Source of the DNA: Lachnospiraceae bacterium
Lineage (GTDB): Bacteria; Bacillota_A; Clostridia; Lachnospirales; Lachnospiraceae
Reading direction: 5' to 3'
DNA length: 27,817 nucleotides
Assembly: GCA_017435025.1 (NCBI GenBank)
Contig: JAFSFU010000237.1
Coordinates: forward strand, 1-27,817
Of this stretch, positions 1 to 6,777 are shown piece after piece. The translations under genes and the position numbers were made by a program. The notes below the pieces were generated by a model, which saw only the letters and a program-made list of their open reading frames with translations, did not search any database and was not told the origin of the DNA. Within the stretch, counting starts at the first letter, position 1; every line of letters begins with the position of its first letter.

Positions 1-999
1 ATACGGTGCTTTTTCAAACTTACCCGTATCCAGAATCACAGAAGAATCGCCCCCCTGTGCCTCCACCATCGCCACAAGACGTTCCAGGGCACTTCCATCC
101 TCAATGGTCTTTTTCGCCATAGCGATACATTCCTCGATGGTTCCTTTTCCTGCCAGATAGAGCATGTTTCCGGCAAGCTGAAGGCAGACTTCTGTCAGAT
201 CTTCCGGACCATTTCCCTGCAATGTTTCCACTGCTTCAATCACTTCTAGGCTGTTTCCGATGTTGTTACCTAACGGAATATCCATATCCGTGATCAGAGC
301 CGCCGTTTTCCTTCCGGCATTTTCACCGATGGATACCATTTCTCTGGCAAGTGCGATCGAATCATCCACGGTCTTCATAAAAGCGCCGCTTCCGGTCTTT
401 ACATCCAGAAGGATCGCATCACTGCCGGCCGCCAGCTTCTTACTCATGATGGAAACCGCAATTAACGGAATACTGTCAACCGTCGCCGTCACATCGCGGA
501 GTGCATATAGCTTTTTATCTGCAGGTGTCATGTTTCCGGATTGTCCGATAACACTGAGTCCTGTTTCATTGACGATTTCAAAGAAGCGTTCCTGATCGAT
601 GGCTGTCTGGAAGCCCGGAATGGATTCCAGTTTGTCCACCGTTCCACCGGTATGTCCAAGACCGCGTCCGGACATCTTCGCCACCTTCACACCACAGGCT
701 GCCACCATCGGAGTGATGATCAGAGTCGTCTTATCACCCACACCGCCGGTGGAATGCTTATCTACCTTGATTCCCTCAATGGCAGACAGATCTACCATAT
801 CACCGGAGTGAGCCACTGCCTGTGTCATGGTCACGGTTTCCTCTTCTGTCATTCCGTTAAAATAGACTGCCATCAGGAATGCTGACATCTGATAATCCGG
901 AATCTCCCCTGCCACATACTCGGTGATCATATAGTCAATTTCCTGTTTGGTCAGTGCTTCGCCATTTCGTTTTTTCATGATCAGATCATACATTCTCAT
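1..999 (-). CDS. pdp: Pyrimidine-nucleoside phosphorylase (partial, C-terminus outside window)
   Basis: The enzyme phosphorolyses uridine, thymidine or deoxyuridine to the base and (deoxy)ribose-1-phosphate in cytoplasmic nucleoside salvage. The minus-strand frame starts MRMYDLIMKKRNGE, closely like Bacillus Pdp. It carries the hinge and phosphate-binding stretch VDKHSTGGVGD (about residues 80-90) and the thymidine/pyrimidine phosphorylase signature KMSGRGLGHTGGTVDKLE shortly after. The frame is open for 333 codons to the window edge, so roughly the last 100 residues and the stop are missing. The start at 999 is set by a GGGGA ribosome site 7 bases upstream. It begins 15 bases after the cdd stop, so the two form one operon: cytidine is deaminated and the resulting uridine is then cleaved. 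Pyrimidine specificity (Pdp) rather than thymidine-only DeoA is inferred from Gram-positive context and similarity. Confidence 0.95.
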   Translation of the reverse strand, partial: MRMYDLIMKKRNGEALTKQEIDYMITEYVAGEIPDYQMSAFLMAVYFNGMTEEETVTMTQAVAHSGDMVDLSAIEGIKVDKHSTGGVGDKTTLIITPMVAACGVKVAKMSGRGLGHTGGTVDKLESIPGFQTAIDQERFFEIVNETGLSVIGQSGNMTPADKKLYALRDVTATVDSIPLIAVSIMSKKLAAGSDAILLDVKTGSGAFMKTVDDSIALAREMVSIGENAGRKTAALITDMDIPLGNNIGNSLEVIEAVETLQGNGPEDLTEVCLQLAGNMLYLAGKGTIEECIAMAKKTIEDGSALERLVAMVEAQGGDSSVILDTGKFEKAPY

Positions 1000-1014
1000 A
1001 TCGCAGTCCCCTTT

Positions 1015-1428
1015 CTATTTCAGATTATCCGGTCCAAACCCGTACGGCAGCATCTCTTTCAAGGTCAGCTCCAGATGTTTTCCCTTTCCATTGGCCAGAA
1101 TAATTTTAAATGTATCCGGATTGCAAAATTCCATCATCACCTGACGGCAGACACCGCACGGTGCACATAATTCATCGGCTTCCATACCGTCCGGTGCGCC
1201 GACAACCGCAATTTTTTCAAATTCTCTTTCCCCGTCGTAAACCGCCTTGAAAAAAGCAGTTCTCTCTGCACAATTGGTCGGAGTGTACGCCGCATTTTCA
1301 ATGTTGCAGCCATGGTAAATTTTTCCGCTTTTTGTCAAAAGTGCAGCTCCTACCTTAAAATTGGAATACGGTGTGTATGCACGCTCTCGCGCTTTTTTTG
1401 CTTCCAAAATCAATGCTTCGTTTGTCAT
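1015..1428 (-). CDS. cdd: Cytidine deaminase
   Basis: Converts (deoxy)cytidine to (deoxy)uridine in the cytoplasm as a small tetrameric zinc enzyme. From the chosen start it has 137 residues, the usual size of the homotetrameric class. Visible motifs are CNIENAAY (about 41-48), the catalytic C53-A-E55 with Glu55 as proton shuttle, and the second zinc pair in CGVCRQ (Cys91, Cys94). A longer frame begins at 1446, but the stretch GGAAGGAG lies just upstream of the ATG at 1428 and overlaps that longer start codon. MTNEALILEA is therefore the likely N-terminus. It is followed 15 bases later by pdp. A perfect TATAAT -10 box lies about 75 bases upstream. Confidence 0.96.
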   Translation of the reverse strand: MTNEALILEAKKARERAYTPYSNFKVGAALLTKSGKIYHGCNIENAAYTPTNCAERTAFFKAVYDGEREFEKIAVVGAPDGMEADELCAPCGVCRQVMMEFCNPDTFKIILANGKGKHLELTLKEMLPYGFGPDNLK

Positions 1429-1502
1429 ATTATCTGCTCCTTCCATATACGCTCAGTCTCTTGTTTTTCCAAAAGCCCTCTAAACTCATTCTCTCTGAAT
1501 AT

Positions 1503-1508
1503 ATTATA
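1503..1508 (-). promoter_or_regulatory. Probable -10 box of the cdd-pdp operon
   Basis: A perfect TATAAT on the minus strand lies in an AT-rich intergenic stretch, about 75 bases before the cdd start. At 17-base spacing the -35 region is poor (ATAATT), so this is either an activator-dependent promoter or a weaker call. No other candidate exists between the acetyltransferase stop and cdd. Confidence 0.45.
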
Positions 1509-1566
1509 CACGATGGAGTGAAAAAATTATAGGATATATGTCCTTTTTATTAGACAATACTGTCCA

Positions 1567-2070
1567 TCACAGCAATTTCGCCATGTAATACTCGTCAGCA
1601 AACTCTCCATTTACAATTAAGGATTTCTTCTTTATTCCCTCAATGCAAAATCCTCGTTTTTGATACAAATACACAGCGCGTTCATTCCTACATTGAACGG
1701 TTAATTCCAAACGCGCCATGCTTTCTCTCTGCGCCCATTCCTCCACCTGTCTAAACAATTCTGTTCCGATTCCACGTCCCCTATACGCCTCCAATACACC
1801 AGTCACAATGTAAGCCATATGGGAAATTCTATGATAGCGACCTCGCTCAGCCCACAGATATCCAACAATCTTTCCATCGTCAAATGCCGCAATTAAAAAA
1901 TCCCCAGAAGCAATACCACTCTGAATATTTTCAGCCAATTCTTCCGGTCCTGAACTCCGCAATCGCTCACCTGGTTCGTACATCATGAAATCTGTCTCTC
2001 CATCCAGATAGGTCATCATTTCAAAAAACTGCTCCGCATCTTTCTTCGAAAGTTTTCTATATATAACCAT
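1567..2070 (-). CDS. GNAT-family N-acetyltransferase
   Basis: A 167-residue single-domain acetyltransferase of the Gcn5-related fold, predicted to move an acetyl group from acetyl-CoA to an amine; the substrate is unknown. The acetyl-CoA-binding motif A is clear: VLEAYRGRGIGTELFRQV around residues 92-109, matching the Q/R-x-x-G-x-G/A pattern. It is followed by motif B, ending in the typical YLYQKRGF (about 129-136). The C-terminal half resembles the RimI/ribosomal-alanine and YkkB-like GNATs, but the N-terminus (FFEMMTYLDGETDFMMYEPGER) is typical of a broad clostridial group without known substrate. The start is fixed by GAGGTGA 9 bases upstream. A good sigma-A promoter lies about 50 bases upstream, and the gene is probably monocistronic. 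Confidence 0.9.
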   Translation of the reverse strand: MVIYRKLSKKDAEQFFEMMTYLDGETDFMMYEPGERLRSSGPEELAENIQSGIASGDFLIAAFDDGKIVGYLWAERGRYHRISHMAYIVTGVLEAYRGRGIGTELFRQVEEWAQRESMARLELTVQCRNERAVYLYQKRGFCIEGIKKKSLIVNGEFADEYYMAKLL

Positions 2071-2117
2071 AATAAATTCTCACCTCATCCAAACAGCAAT
2101 ATCTGTTTCTATCCTCT

Positions 2118-2146
2118 ATTATATCATTCTTGACCCAGTACTTCAA
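2118..2146 (-). promoter_or_regulatory. Sigma-A promoter of the GNAT gene
   Basis: Minus-strand -35 TTGAAG (2141-2146), exactly 17 bases of spacer, then a perfect -10 TATAAT (2118-2123). Transcription would start near 2111, giving a leader of about 40 bases with the GAGGTGA ribosome site. Confidence 0.8.
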
Positions 2147-2310
2147 ATGTGTTATAGTCTAGTCTCTCTTGCTCCTAACTCCGTGTTCATATTTTGTTCA
2201 AATTCTTTTAAAAAAACTTTCACACAATAAACATGATTTCTTCATCTTTACACGTTACCATATAACCATAGAAAACTAAATTTGCTTATAAGATTTTTTT
2301 CATAATACTC

Positions 2311-2390
2311 GGGCTGGTAGAAGTATCAGCTCTCCTCCCTTTTTCAAGTAAGTTTTTCAAGAAAAGAGCACTCTGCAGGGTGCTCTTTTT
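2311..2390 (+). ncRNA. Possible small RNA or leader: two hairpins around a CCTCCC stretch
   Basis: The 357-bp stretch between the GNAT and symporter genes has no plausible gene. It holds a 9-bp stem at 2311-2319/2324-2332 with a GAAG tetraloop, then the unpaired pyrimidine run CTCCTCCCTTTTTC (from 2332), then the strong terminator at 2362-2390. Two stem pairs are G-T, which pair in a plus-strand RNA but become C-A mismatches on the minus strand. This favours plus-strand transcription. A CATAAT at 2301-2306 could be a -10, but no convincing -35 is seen. It could equally be the decaying 3' region of the symporter transcript. Confidence 0.3.
2362..2390. terminator. Bidirectional intrinsic terminator downstream of the AGCS symporter gene
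   Basis: Arms AAAAGAGCAC (2362-2371) and GTGCTCTTTT (2380-2389) flank a CTGCAG-containing loop. There is a T-run on both sides, longer on the plus strand (TTTTT). It lies 38 bases past the symporter stop, and reading from the plus strand it would also end a candidate short RNA. Confidence 0.85.
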
Positions 2391-2427
2391 GTGCATTCTA
2401 TTCCTCATTTCCCCAGCAGATCCTTCC

Positions 2428-3750
2428 TCAATTCCTCGGCGGGTGCACCTCTTTCACCAGAAAAAGCAATGCCAGCAAATTTGGAATTGCCATCAAACCA
2501 TTGAAAACATCGGATATCTCCCACACCTCTTTCATCGGTCCCAGGCAACCGAAAAATACACATGCCAAATAGAGGAACGTGTACACAGGCGCAACGGAAA
2601 AACCTGTGGTTTCTTCCAGATAAACAACTGCCTGTTTTCCCATATAATACCATGCAATAATCGTAGCAAATGCGAACAGCATCACACACAATGACACAAG
2701 ATATCCTCCAAAATTACCCAAACCGGCCGTAAAGCACTGCGTTACCAATTCTGCTCCGTTTCCCCGATATGCAGGCAGTTCCTCACCAGTCACACACAGA
2801 ATTACAACTGCTGTCAATGTACAGCTGATGATCGTATCAAAGAACACCTCAAATATCGCCCATTGTCCCTGCATTCCCGGCTCTGTATGGTCTGTTCCAC
2901 CATTTAAAGCTGCCATGCTGCCGAGACCGGCTTCATTGGAAAACACACCACGTGCTACTCCATATCGAACGGCGTCACTTACAAAAAAGCCCAAAATACC
3001 ACCGGTAATGCCTGAAAAAGAAAAGGCATCTTCGATAATCGTGGCAAACACCCACGGTATCCGCTTTCCAAACAGGATCATAACAGTAACTGCTGCCGCC
3101 ATATAGGTTGCTGCCGAAACCGGAACCAATTTTTCCGCTGTCCGCACAATGGAACGGGCACCGCCTACGATGATTCGTGCAGCGAGAATCGTGAGCCCCA
3201 CACCGACCAGGAATGGCGGCAAGGAAAAAGAACATTCAAATGTCTCCGATATGGCGTTGGACTGAACCATACTCCCCATTCCAAAAGAAGCCAGAATACA
3301 AAATACGGCATACAAAACTGCCAGCCACCGGCATCTGACACCATTTTCCAGATAGACCATTGCACCCGATATCCAGTTGCCGCTCCGATCATGCCTTCGA
3401 TAGCGTATGCCCAGCTCTGTCTCTCCATATGCAGTCGCCATACCCAAAAAGGCCGCGATCCACATCCAAAATATGGCTCCGGGGCCACCGGCCAAAAGAG
3501 CAGTCGCCACACCGGCAATATTTCCGGTTCCGATGGTCGCCGCAAGAGCCGTACATGCAGACTGGAAACCTGAAATTCCATCTGGATGAGCAGAATTTCC
3601 CTTCAGGAGACTTCCAACCGTATTTCTCCACCATTGCGAAAACTTCAAAACAGGAAATCCCCTTAGCTTTATTGTGTATATCACTCCCACTAAAAGGAAC
3701 AGCCCCAACATCCCGGGTCCCCAAATAAATTCATGGAGCCACTCAATCAT
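2428..3750 (-). CDS. Sodium:alanine/glycine symporter family (AGCS) transporter
   Basis: A 440-residue polytopic inner-membrane protein of the AGCS (alanine or glycine:cation symporter) family, taking up small neutral amino acids with Na+. Family hallmarks are ATIGTGNIAGVATA at residues 71-84, PGAIFWMWIAAFLGMATAYGE at about 90-110, and the later GVFSNEAGLGSMAALNGG. About ten hydrophobic segments can be seen and the length is typical. It is not possible to say whether the substrate is alanine, glycine or glutamine. The GAGGTAGCGA ribosome site just before the ATG supports the start. It is divergent from the gamma-glutamyl hydrolase-like gene across only 89 bases, so the two may be co-regulated. 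A strong terminator follows the stop. Confidence 0.95.
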   Translation of the reverse strand: MIEWLHEFIWGPGMLGLFLLVGVIYTIKLRGFPVLKFSQWWRNTVGSLLKGNSAHPDGISGFQSACTALAATIGTGNIAGVATALLAGGPGAIFWMWIAAFLGMATAYGETELGIRYRRHDRSGNWISGAMVYLENGVRCRWLAVLYAVFCILASFGMGSMVQSNAISETFECSFSLPPFLVGVGLTILAARIIVGGARSIVRTAEKLVPVSAATYMAAAVTVMILFGKRIPWVFATIIEDAFSFSGITGGILGFFVSDAVRYGVARGVFSNEAGLGSMAALNGGTDHTEPGMQGQWAIFEVFFDTIISCTLTAVVILCVTGEELPAYRGNGAELVTQCFTAGLGNFGGYLVSLCVMLFAFATIIAWYYMGKQAVVYLEETTGFSVAPVYTFLYLACVFFGCLGPMKEVWEISDVFNGLMAIPNLLALLFLVKEVHPPRN

Positions 3751-3807
3751 TCGCTACCTCATGCCAAGTTTTTCTCTTTATGTTTTATTCCATTTTGACC
3801 CAGGTTA

Positions 3808-3816
3808 TGCTATACT
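3808..3816 (+). promoter_or_regulatory. Extended -10 promoter of the class I GATase-like gene
   Basis: TGC-TATACT forms an extended -10 element (TGn plus hexamer, hexamer at 3811-3816). The -35 is weak, as is usual for extended -10 promoters. AAGGAG follows at 3827-3832, with the ATG at 3840. Confidence 0.6.
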
Positions 3817-3839
3817 GAAGTGGAAAAGGAGAGATATCT

Positions 3840-4544
3840 ATGAAACCGATTATTTTAATTACAGGCGGTACCGCTACAGCGGCAAACGGCACTCCTATGT
3901 GGGGTATGAACCAAAACTATGCAGAAGTAATTGTCCGTGCCGGCGGTATTCCAATGCTGGCAGTCAACGAAGACTGTATCGAAGATTATGCAGAAGTGGC
4001 TGACGGTCTTCTTCTCAGCGGCGGTAAAGATGTAGCACCGGAACTCTACGGACAGGAAATGAAATATGATTTTATCCTCTTAGAACCGCAGCGTGACAAT
4101 CTTGAATTCAAGCTTTTAAAAGCTTTCACAGAGAGAAAGAAACCGGTTTTTGGTATCTGTCGCGGTTTCCAGGTCATGAATGTGTTCTTCGGCGGTACCC
4201 TCTATCAGGATATCCCGGATCAGCTTGGCGGCAATCACGCAGCAGGTATCAATCATGATGCGAAGATTAAAAAAGATTCCACACTTGGCAGAATGTTTGG
4301 TGAATCCATGTTGATCAACAGTTATCATCATCAGGGCGTGGATGCACTCGGAGAAGGTCTCGTCGCAACCGCATGGTCCGACGCCAATGGTCATGAACTG
4401 ATCGAAGCGATCGAGCATGAATCCCTTCCGGTTTGGTCTGTTCAGTGGCATCCGGAGCGTATGACCGGTCCAGTTACAAATCCGACCGAATGTGTTGACT
4501 CCATGCCGATCTTCGAGCACTTTATCGAACAGTGTAAGAAGTAA
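3840..4544 (+). CDS. Gamma-glutamyl-gamma-aminobutyrate hydrolase family (class I GATase-like) protein
   Basis: A 234-residue peptidase C26/PuuD-like hydrolase that would cleave gamma-glutamyl amide bonds of small molecules in the cytoplasm. The class I glutamine amidotransferase triad is present: nucleophile Cys107 in FGICRGFQ and His204/Glu206 in VQWHPE. The SGGKDVAPELYG stretch (60-71) and YHHQGVD (162-168) are typical of this family, so it is expected to be active. A glutamine amidotransferase subunit is less likely because no synthetase partner is adjacent. RBS AAGGAG lies 7 bases before the ATG. The aldo/keto reductase gene starts 68 bases downstream and may be on the same transcript. 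The divergent partner is an amino-acid symporter, which would fit import and trimming of gamma-glutamyl compounds; that link is inference. Confidence 0.9.
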   Translation: MKPIILITGGTATAANGTPMWGMNQNYAEVIVRAGGIPMLAVNEDCIEDYAEVADGLLLSGGKDVAPELYGQEMKYDFILLEPQRDNLEFKLLKAFTERKKPVFGICRGFQVMNVFFGGTLYQDIPDQLGGNHAAGINHDAKIKKDSTLGRMFGESMLINSYHHQGVDALGEGLVATAWSDANGHELIEAIEHESLPVWSVQWHPERMTGPVTNPTECVDSMPIFEHFIEQCKK

Positions 4545-4562
4545 CCTATTTTTGATTTTCCC

Positions 4563-4578
4563 GGTGCTCTCCGGCACC
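4563..4578 (+). other. Short hairpin between the hydrolase and aldo/keto reductase genes
   Basis: GGTGC (4563-4567) and GCACC (4574-4578) form a 5-bp GC-rich stem with a 6-base loop. The nearest T-run (ATTTTTT) comes 9 bases later, so it is a poor terminator. It may be a partial terminator or an mRNA processing and stability element between the two plus-strand genes. Confidence 0.4.
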
Positions 4579-4612
4579 TGAACCATATTTTTTACAGTAA
4601 AGGAGAATATCT

Positions 4613-5620
4613 ATGCAGTACGTAACACTTGGAAAAACTGGTCTTAAAATTTCCCGTCTTGGCTTCGGTGGCATTCCGACCCAGAGAGTCGATGCAGCAA
4701 CTACCAAAGAACTGGTTAAAGCAATGGCTGAAAAGGGAATCAACTACATTGATACAGCGAGAGGATATACAGTAAGTGAAGGATTCCTCGGAGAAGCTCT
4801 GGAAGGTCTTCGCGACAAGTTTGTTCTCGCAACAAAGAGTATGGCTCGCTCCAAAGAAGCTATGGCAAAAGATATCGAGATCAGCTTAGGCAATCTTCGC
4901 ACCGATTACATCGATCTTTACCAGGTACATAACCCGGGTCTCAAGGATATCGATACCGTAATCGCTCCGGGCGGTGCTCTGGAAGCTCTTATGGAAGCAA
5001 AGGAAGCCGGTAAGATCGGACATATCGGACTGACTGCTCACTCTGTAGAAGTATTTGAAAAAGCCCTTGAACTTCCGTGGGTAGAGACAATCATGTTCCC
5101 GTACAACATTGTTGAAAGCCAGGGCGAAGAACTGATCAAGAAATGTAAAGAGCTGAACGTTGGCTTCATCGCTATGAAACCGTTAGCAGGCGGCGCTATC
5201 GAAGACGGTAATCTGGCAATCCGTTACATCTGCGCTAATCCGGATGTTACCGTTGTCATCCCGGGTATGTATGATCTGAAGGAGATCGACCAGAACCTGG
5301 CAGCTGCAGAGAACGAGGCTCCGTTAACAGAGGAAGAACTGGCTAAGATGCAGGAAGTTAAAAACCAGCTTGGCAGCAACTTCTGCCGTCGCTGCAACTA
5401 CTGTGCTCCGTGTACCGTAGGAATCAACATTCCGGGCATCTTCCTGTTCCAGGGTTATTTAGATCGTTACGGTCTTGGCGAATGGGCAAAGGGCCGCTAT
5501 GAAACACTGGCAGTAAAAGCAAGCGCATGCGTAGGCTGCGGTGTCTGCGAAACACGCTGTCCGTATAACCTGCCGATCCGCGAGATGCTGAAAGATGCCG
5601 CTGTGAAGTTTGGGGCATAA
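4613..5620 (+). CDS. Aldo/keto reductase with C-terminal bis-[4Fe-4S] ferredoxin domain
   Basis: A 335-residue two-part oxidoreductase (COG1453-type). Residues 1 to about 250 form the TIM-barrel aldo/keto reductase: start MQYVTLGKTGLKISRLGFGG, the catalytic region INYIDTARGY (Asp and Tyr), Lys in LATKSMARSKE, and His in DLYQVHNP. Residues 258-267 hold a CxxCxxCxxC set (C258, C261, C264, C267), and residues 306-316 a classic CxxCxxCxxxCP set (C306, C309, C312, C316). Such fusions are common in anaerobes and probably pass electrons between NAD(P)H and ferredoxin or reduce a carbonyl with ferredoxin; the substrate is unknown. RBS AAGGAG (4600-4605) sits 7 bases before the ATG. It may be co-transcribed with the preceding hydrolase gene. 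Confidence 0.93.
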   Translation: MQYVTLGKTGLKISRLGFGGIPTQRVDAATTKELVKAMAEKGINYIDTARGYTVSEGFLGEALEGLRDKFVLATKSMARSKEAMAKDIEISLGNLRTDYIDLYQVHNPGLKDIDTVIAPGGALEALMEAKEAGKIGHIGLTAHSVEVFEKALELPWVETIMFPYNIVESQGEELIKKCKELNVGFIAMKPLAGGAIEDGNLAIRYICANPDVTVVIPGMYDLKEIDQNLAAAENEAPLTEEELAKMQEVKNQLGSNFCRRCNYCAPCTVGINIPGIFLFQGYLDRYGLGEWAKGRYETLAVKASACVGCGVCETRCPYNLPIREMLKDAAVKFGA

Positions 5621-5658
5621 AATTGATATTTCACTGAGTTAATAAAACCCAAAACTCT

Positions 5659-5896
5659 CTAGAAGTATCTATATGATGTTTTTATATCAATGGATACTAT
5701 AGAACTTGAAAAATCGCGAATAATTTTGAAATAAAGTATCCCATGAAAAAAACAGAAGCCCACGATACCAAAACTGCTTGTTTCGGGTATTGTGGACTTC
5801 TGTTTTTGTGCATAGATACTGTGAGACCACCTTTTTCCAGTAAAATCATACAATTAAGTCTCTCCCATACAAGAAATTCTCTATAGATACCACTAG
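5659..5896. repeat. Candidate miniature inverted-repeat element (non-coding)
   Basis: Most of the 379-bp gap after the aldo/keto reductase gene lies in this block. Its ends match as inverted repeats: 5659-5673 (CTAGAAGTATCTATA) and 5882-5896 (TATAGATACCACTAG) pair with only two mismatches. A third ATAGATAC copy sits at 5812-5819. In the centre is a 22-position hairpin (5748-5769/5786-5807). No real reading frame is present. The terminal CTAG could be part of the arms or a 4-bp target duplication; being a palindrome, it cannot distinguish the two. This would be a MITE or REP-like dispersed unit; copy number cannot be judged from one window. Confidence 0.5.
5748..5807. terminator. Very long hairpin with T/A-run ends, likely bidirectional terminator
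   Basis: Arms 5748-5769 and 5786-5807 pair over 22 positions with one C/A mismatch (5759/5796) and one G-T pair. AAAC/GTTT continues inside the loop. The stem starts with A5 and ends with T5, so it can act as a terminator on either strand. It is 127 bases past the aldo/keto reductase stop and is the first good terminator for that transcript. Its unusual length suggests it belongs to a repeat element rather than being a simple terminator. Confidence 0.6.
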
Positions 5897-5950
5897 GAAT
5901 CCCCATTCTATTAACGAGAGTTTGAAAACACAGTATGATTTCACGAAAAT

Positions 5951-5982
5951 AAAAAACGGAGAGATGCTGCAAACACCTCTCC
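5951..5982 (-). terminator. Intrinsic terminator of the acidic lipoprotein gene
   Basis: On the minus strand GGAGAG (5977-5982) pairs with CTCTCC (5958-5963), followed by G and a T-run (5951-5956). It begins 17 bases after the lipoprotein stop codon. Confidence 0.85.
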
Positions 5983-5999
5983 TCAATGAAATATCACTC

Positions 6000-6635
6000 T
6001 TACTTTCCGTCCGGTCCAACCAGATCTTCCGGCTCAGCCATCGGGCCATCACCGCTGTACTCCGGCAGTTTCAGATCAATGGCATCACCTGCTGCATAAC
6101 TCTTTTCAATCAGCATAGTTCCATCTTCTGTGGAAATCTTAAGATCCAGTGCAAACTGTTCCCAAACACCTCCGAAAGATTCGATGGAAGAACGCTCGAT
6201 ATCTGCAGTCTGAACAGCCATAATATCATTGAACTTCTGAACCAGCTCTGTCGCATAAGCCATTGCAGCATCCTCAGAAGTGCCGTTCTTAAGAACCCAT
6301 GCCAGACTTACAGTCTTTGCGTCTTCGTCTGCTTCGTATGTCATATTTACGCCTTCCGGATAGTAGTCCGGGTCATTGAACAGGTCATAGGCCTCATCAT
6401 CCACCTGCTCCCAGTCAAACATAGACTCGTCAATCGGCTCATCCTCTACGAGAGCAACTTTCTCAACAACTTCTTCTTCCAAATCCTCATATTTGTCCGG
6501 ATCGAAATCTGCCATTCCCTCTTCCGGCATTTCTACCTGTGCAACCGGTGCGTCTGTGGAAATGCTGCTCTTTGTACAACCTGTGATCGCACACGCAGCC
6601 AATGCCAGCACTGCTACTCTTGTGATTAATTTCAT
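6000..6635 (-). CDS. Acidic secreted lipoprotein of unknown function
   Basis: A 211-residue predicted lipoprotein. The signal peptide MKLITRVAVLALAACAITGC ends in a clear lipobox (ITG-C20), so it is anchored on the outer face of the membrane. Residues about 30-75 are extremely acidic (runs of Asp/Glu such as YEDLEEEVVEKV), followed by a compact mixed alpha/beta region with YEADEDAKTVSLAWVLKNG. No known domain is recognised. A longer frame starts at 6683, but AGGAGG (6645-6650) lies 9 bases before the ATG at 6635 and the signal peptide begins there. It has its own -10 box and terminator, so it is separate from the glycopolymer operon that ends 142 bases upstream. Function unknown; calcium or cation binding by the acidic stretch is only a guess. 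Confidence 0.85.
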   Translation of the reverse strand: MKLITRVAVLALAACAITGCTKSSISTDAPVAQVEMPEEGMADFDPDKYEDLEEEVVEKVALVEDEPIDESMFDWEQVDDEAYDLFNDPDYYPEGVNMTYEADEDAKTVSLAWVLKNGTSEDAAMAYATELVQKFNDIMAVQTADIERSSIESFGGVWEQFALDLKISTEDGTMLIEKSYAAGDAIDLKLPEYSGDGPMAEPEDLVGPDGK

Positions 6636-6700
6636 AATTTCCTTCCTCCTACAAACGTATATGTGATATTTTTCTTTCCTCATTTTCAGGGCACTGACGT

Positions 6701-6706
6701 ATTATA
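6701..6706 (-). promoter_or_regulatory. -10 box of the lipoprotein gene
   Basis: A perfect TATAAT on the minus strand, 66 bases before the lipoprotein start. The -35 at 17-base spacing is weak (TACAAA). It sits in the 142-base gap after the glycosyltransferase gene, in which no convincing terminator is seen, so read-through from the operon is also possible. Confidence 0.5.
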
Positions 6707-6777
6707 AACGATTCCTTTTGTTTTTTGTACCCCTTTTCGCAAAATATCACAAAATATTCATGAAGTTGTAAATATCT

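Noticed and set aside
1510..1566. Terminator for the GNAT gene (GGACATATATCC palindrome followed by T-rich DNA)
   Set aside because: The stem is only 3-4 pairs with a mismatch and is too weak to call; it could also be an operator.
3751..3839. Promoter for the AGCS symporter on the minus strand
   Set aside because: Several AT-rich hexamers exist but none has an acceptable -35/-10 pair at 16-18 bases.
5697..5972. Minus-strand frame of 91 codons in the gap after the aldo/keto reductase
   Set aside because: It runs through the long hairpin and repeat ends, has no ribosome site and looks like chance translation of a repeat element.
5922..6629. Plus-strand open frame of 235 codons opposite the lipoprotein gene
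   Set aside because: The minus-strand frame has a good ribosome site, lipobox, promoter and terminator; the plus frame starts inside that terminator.
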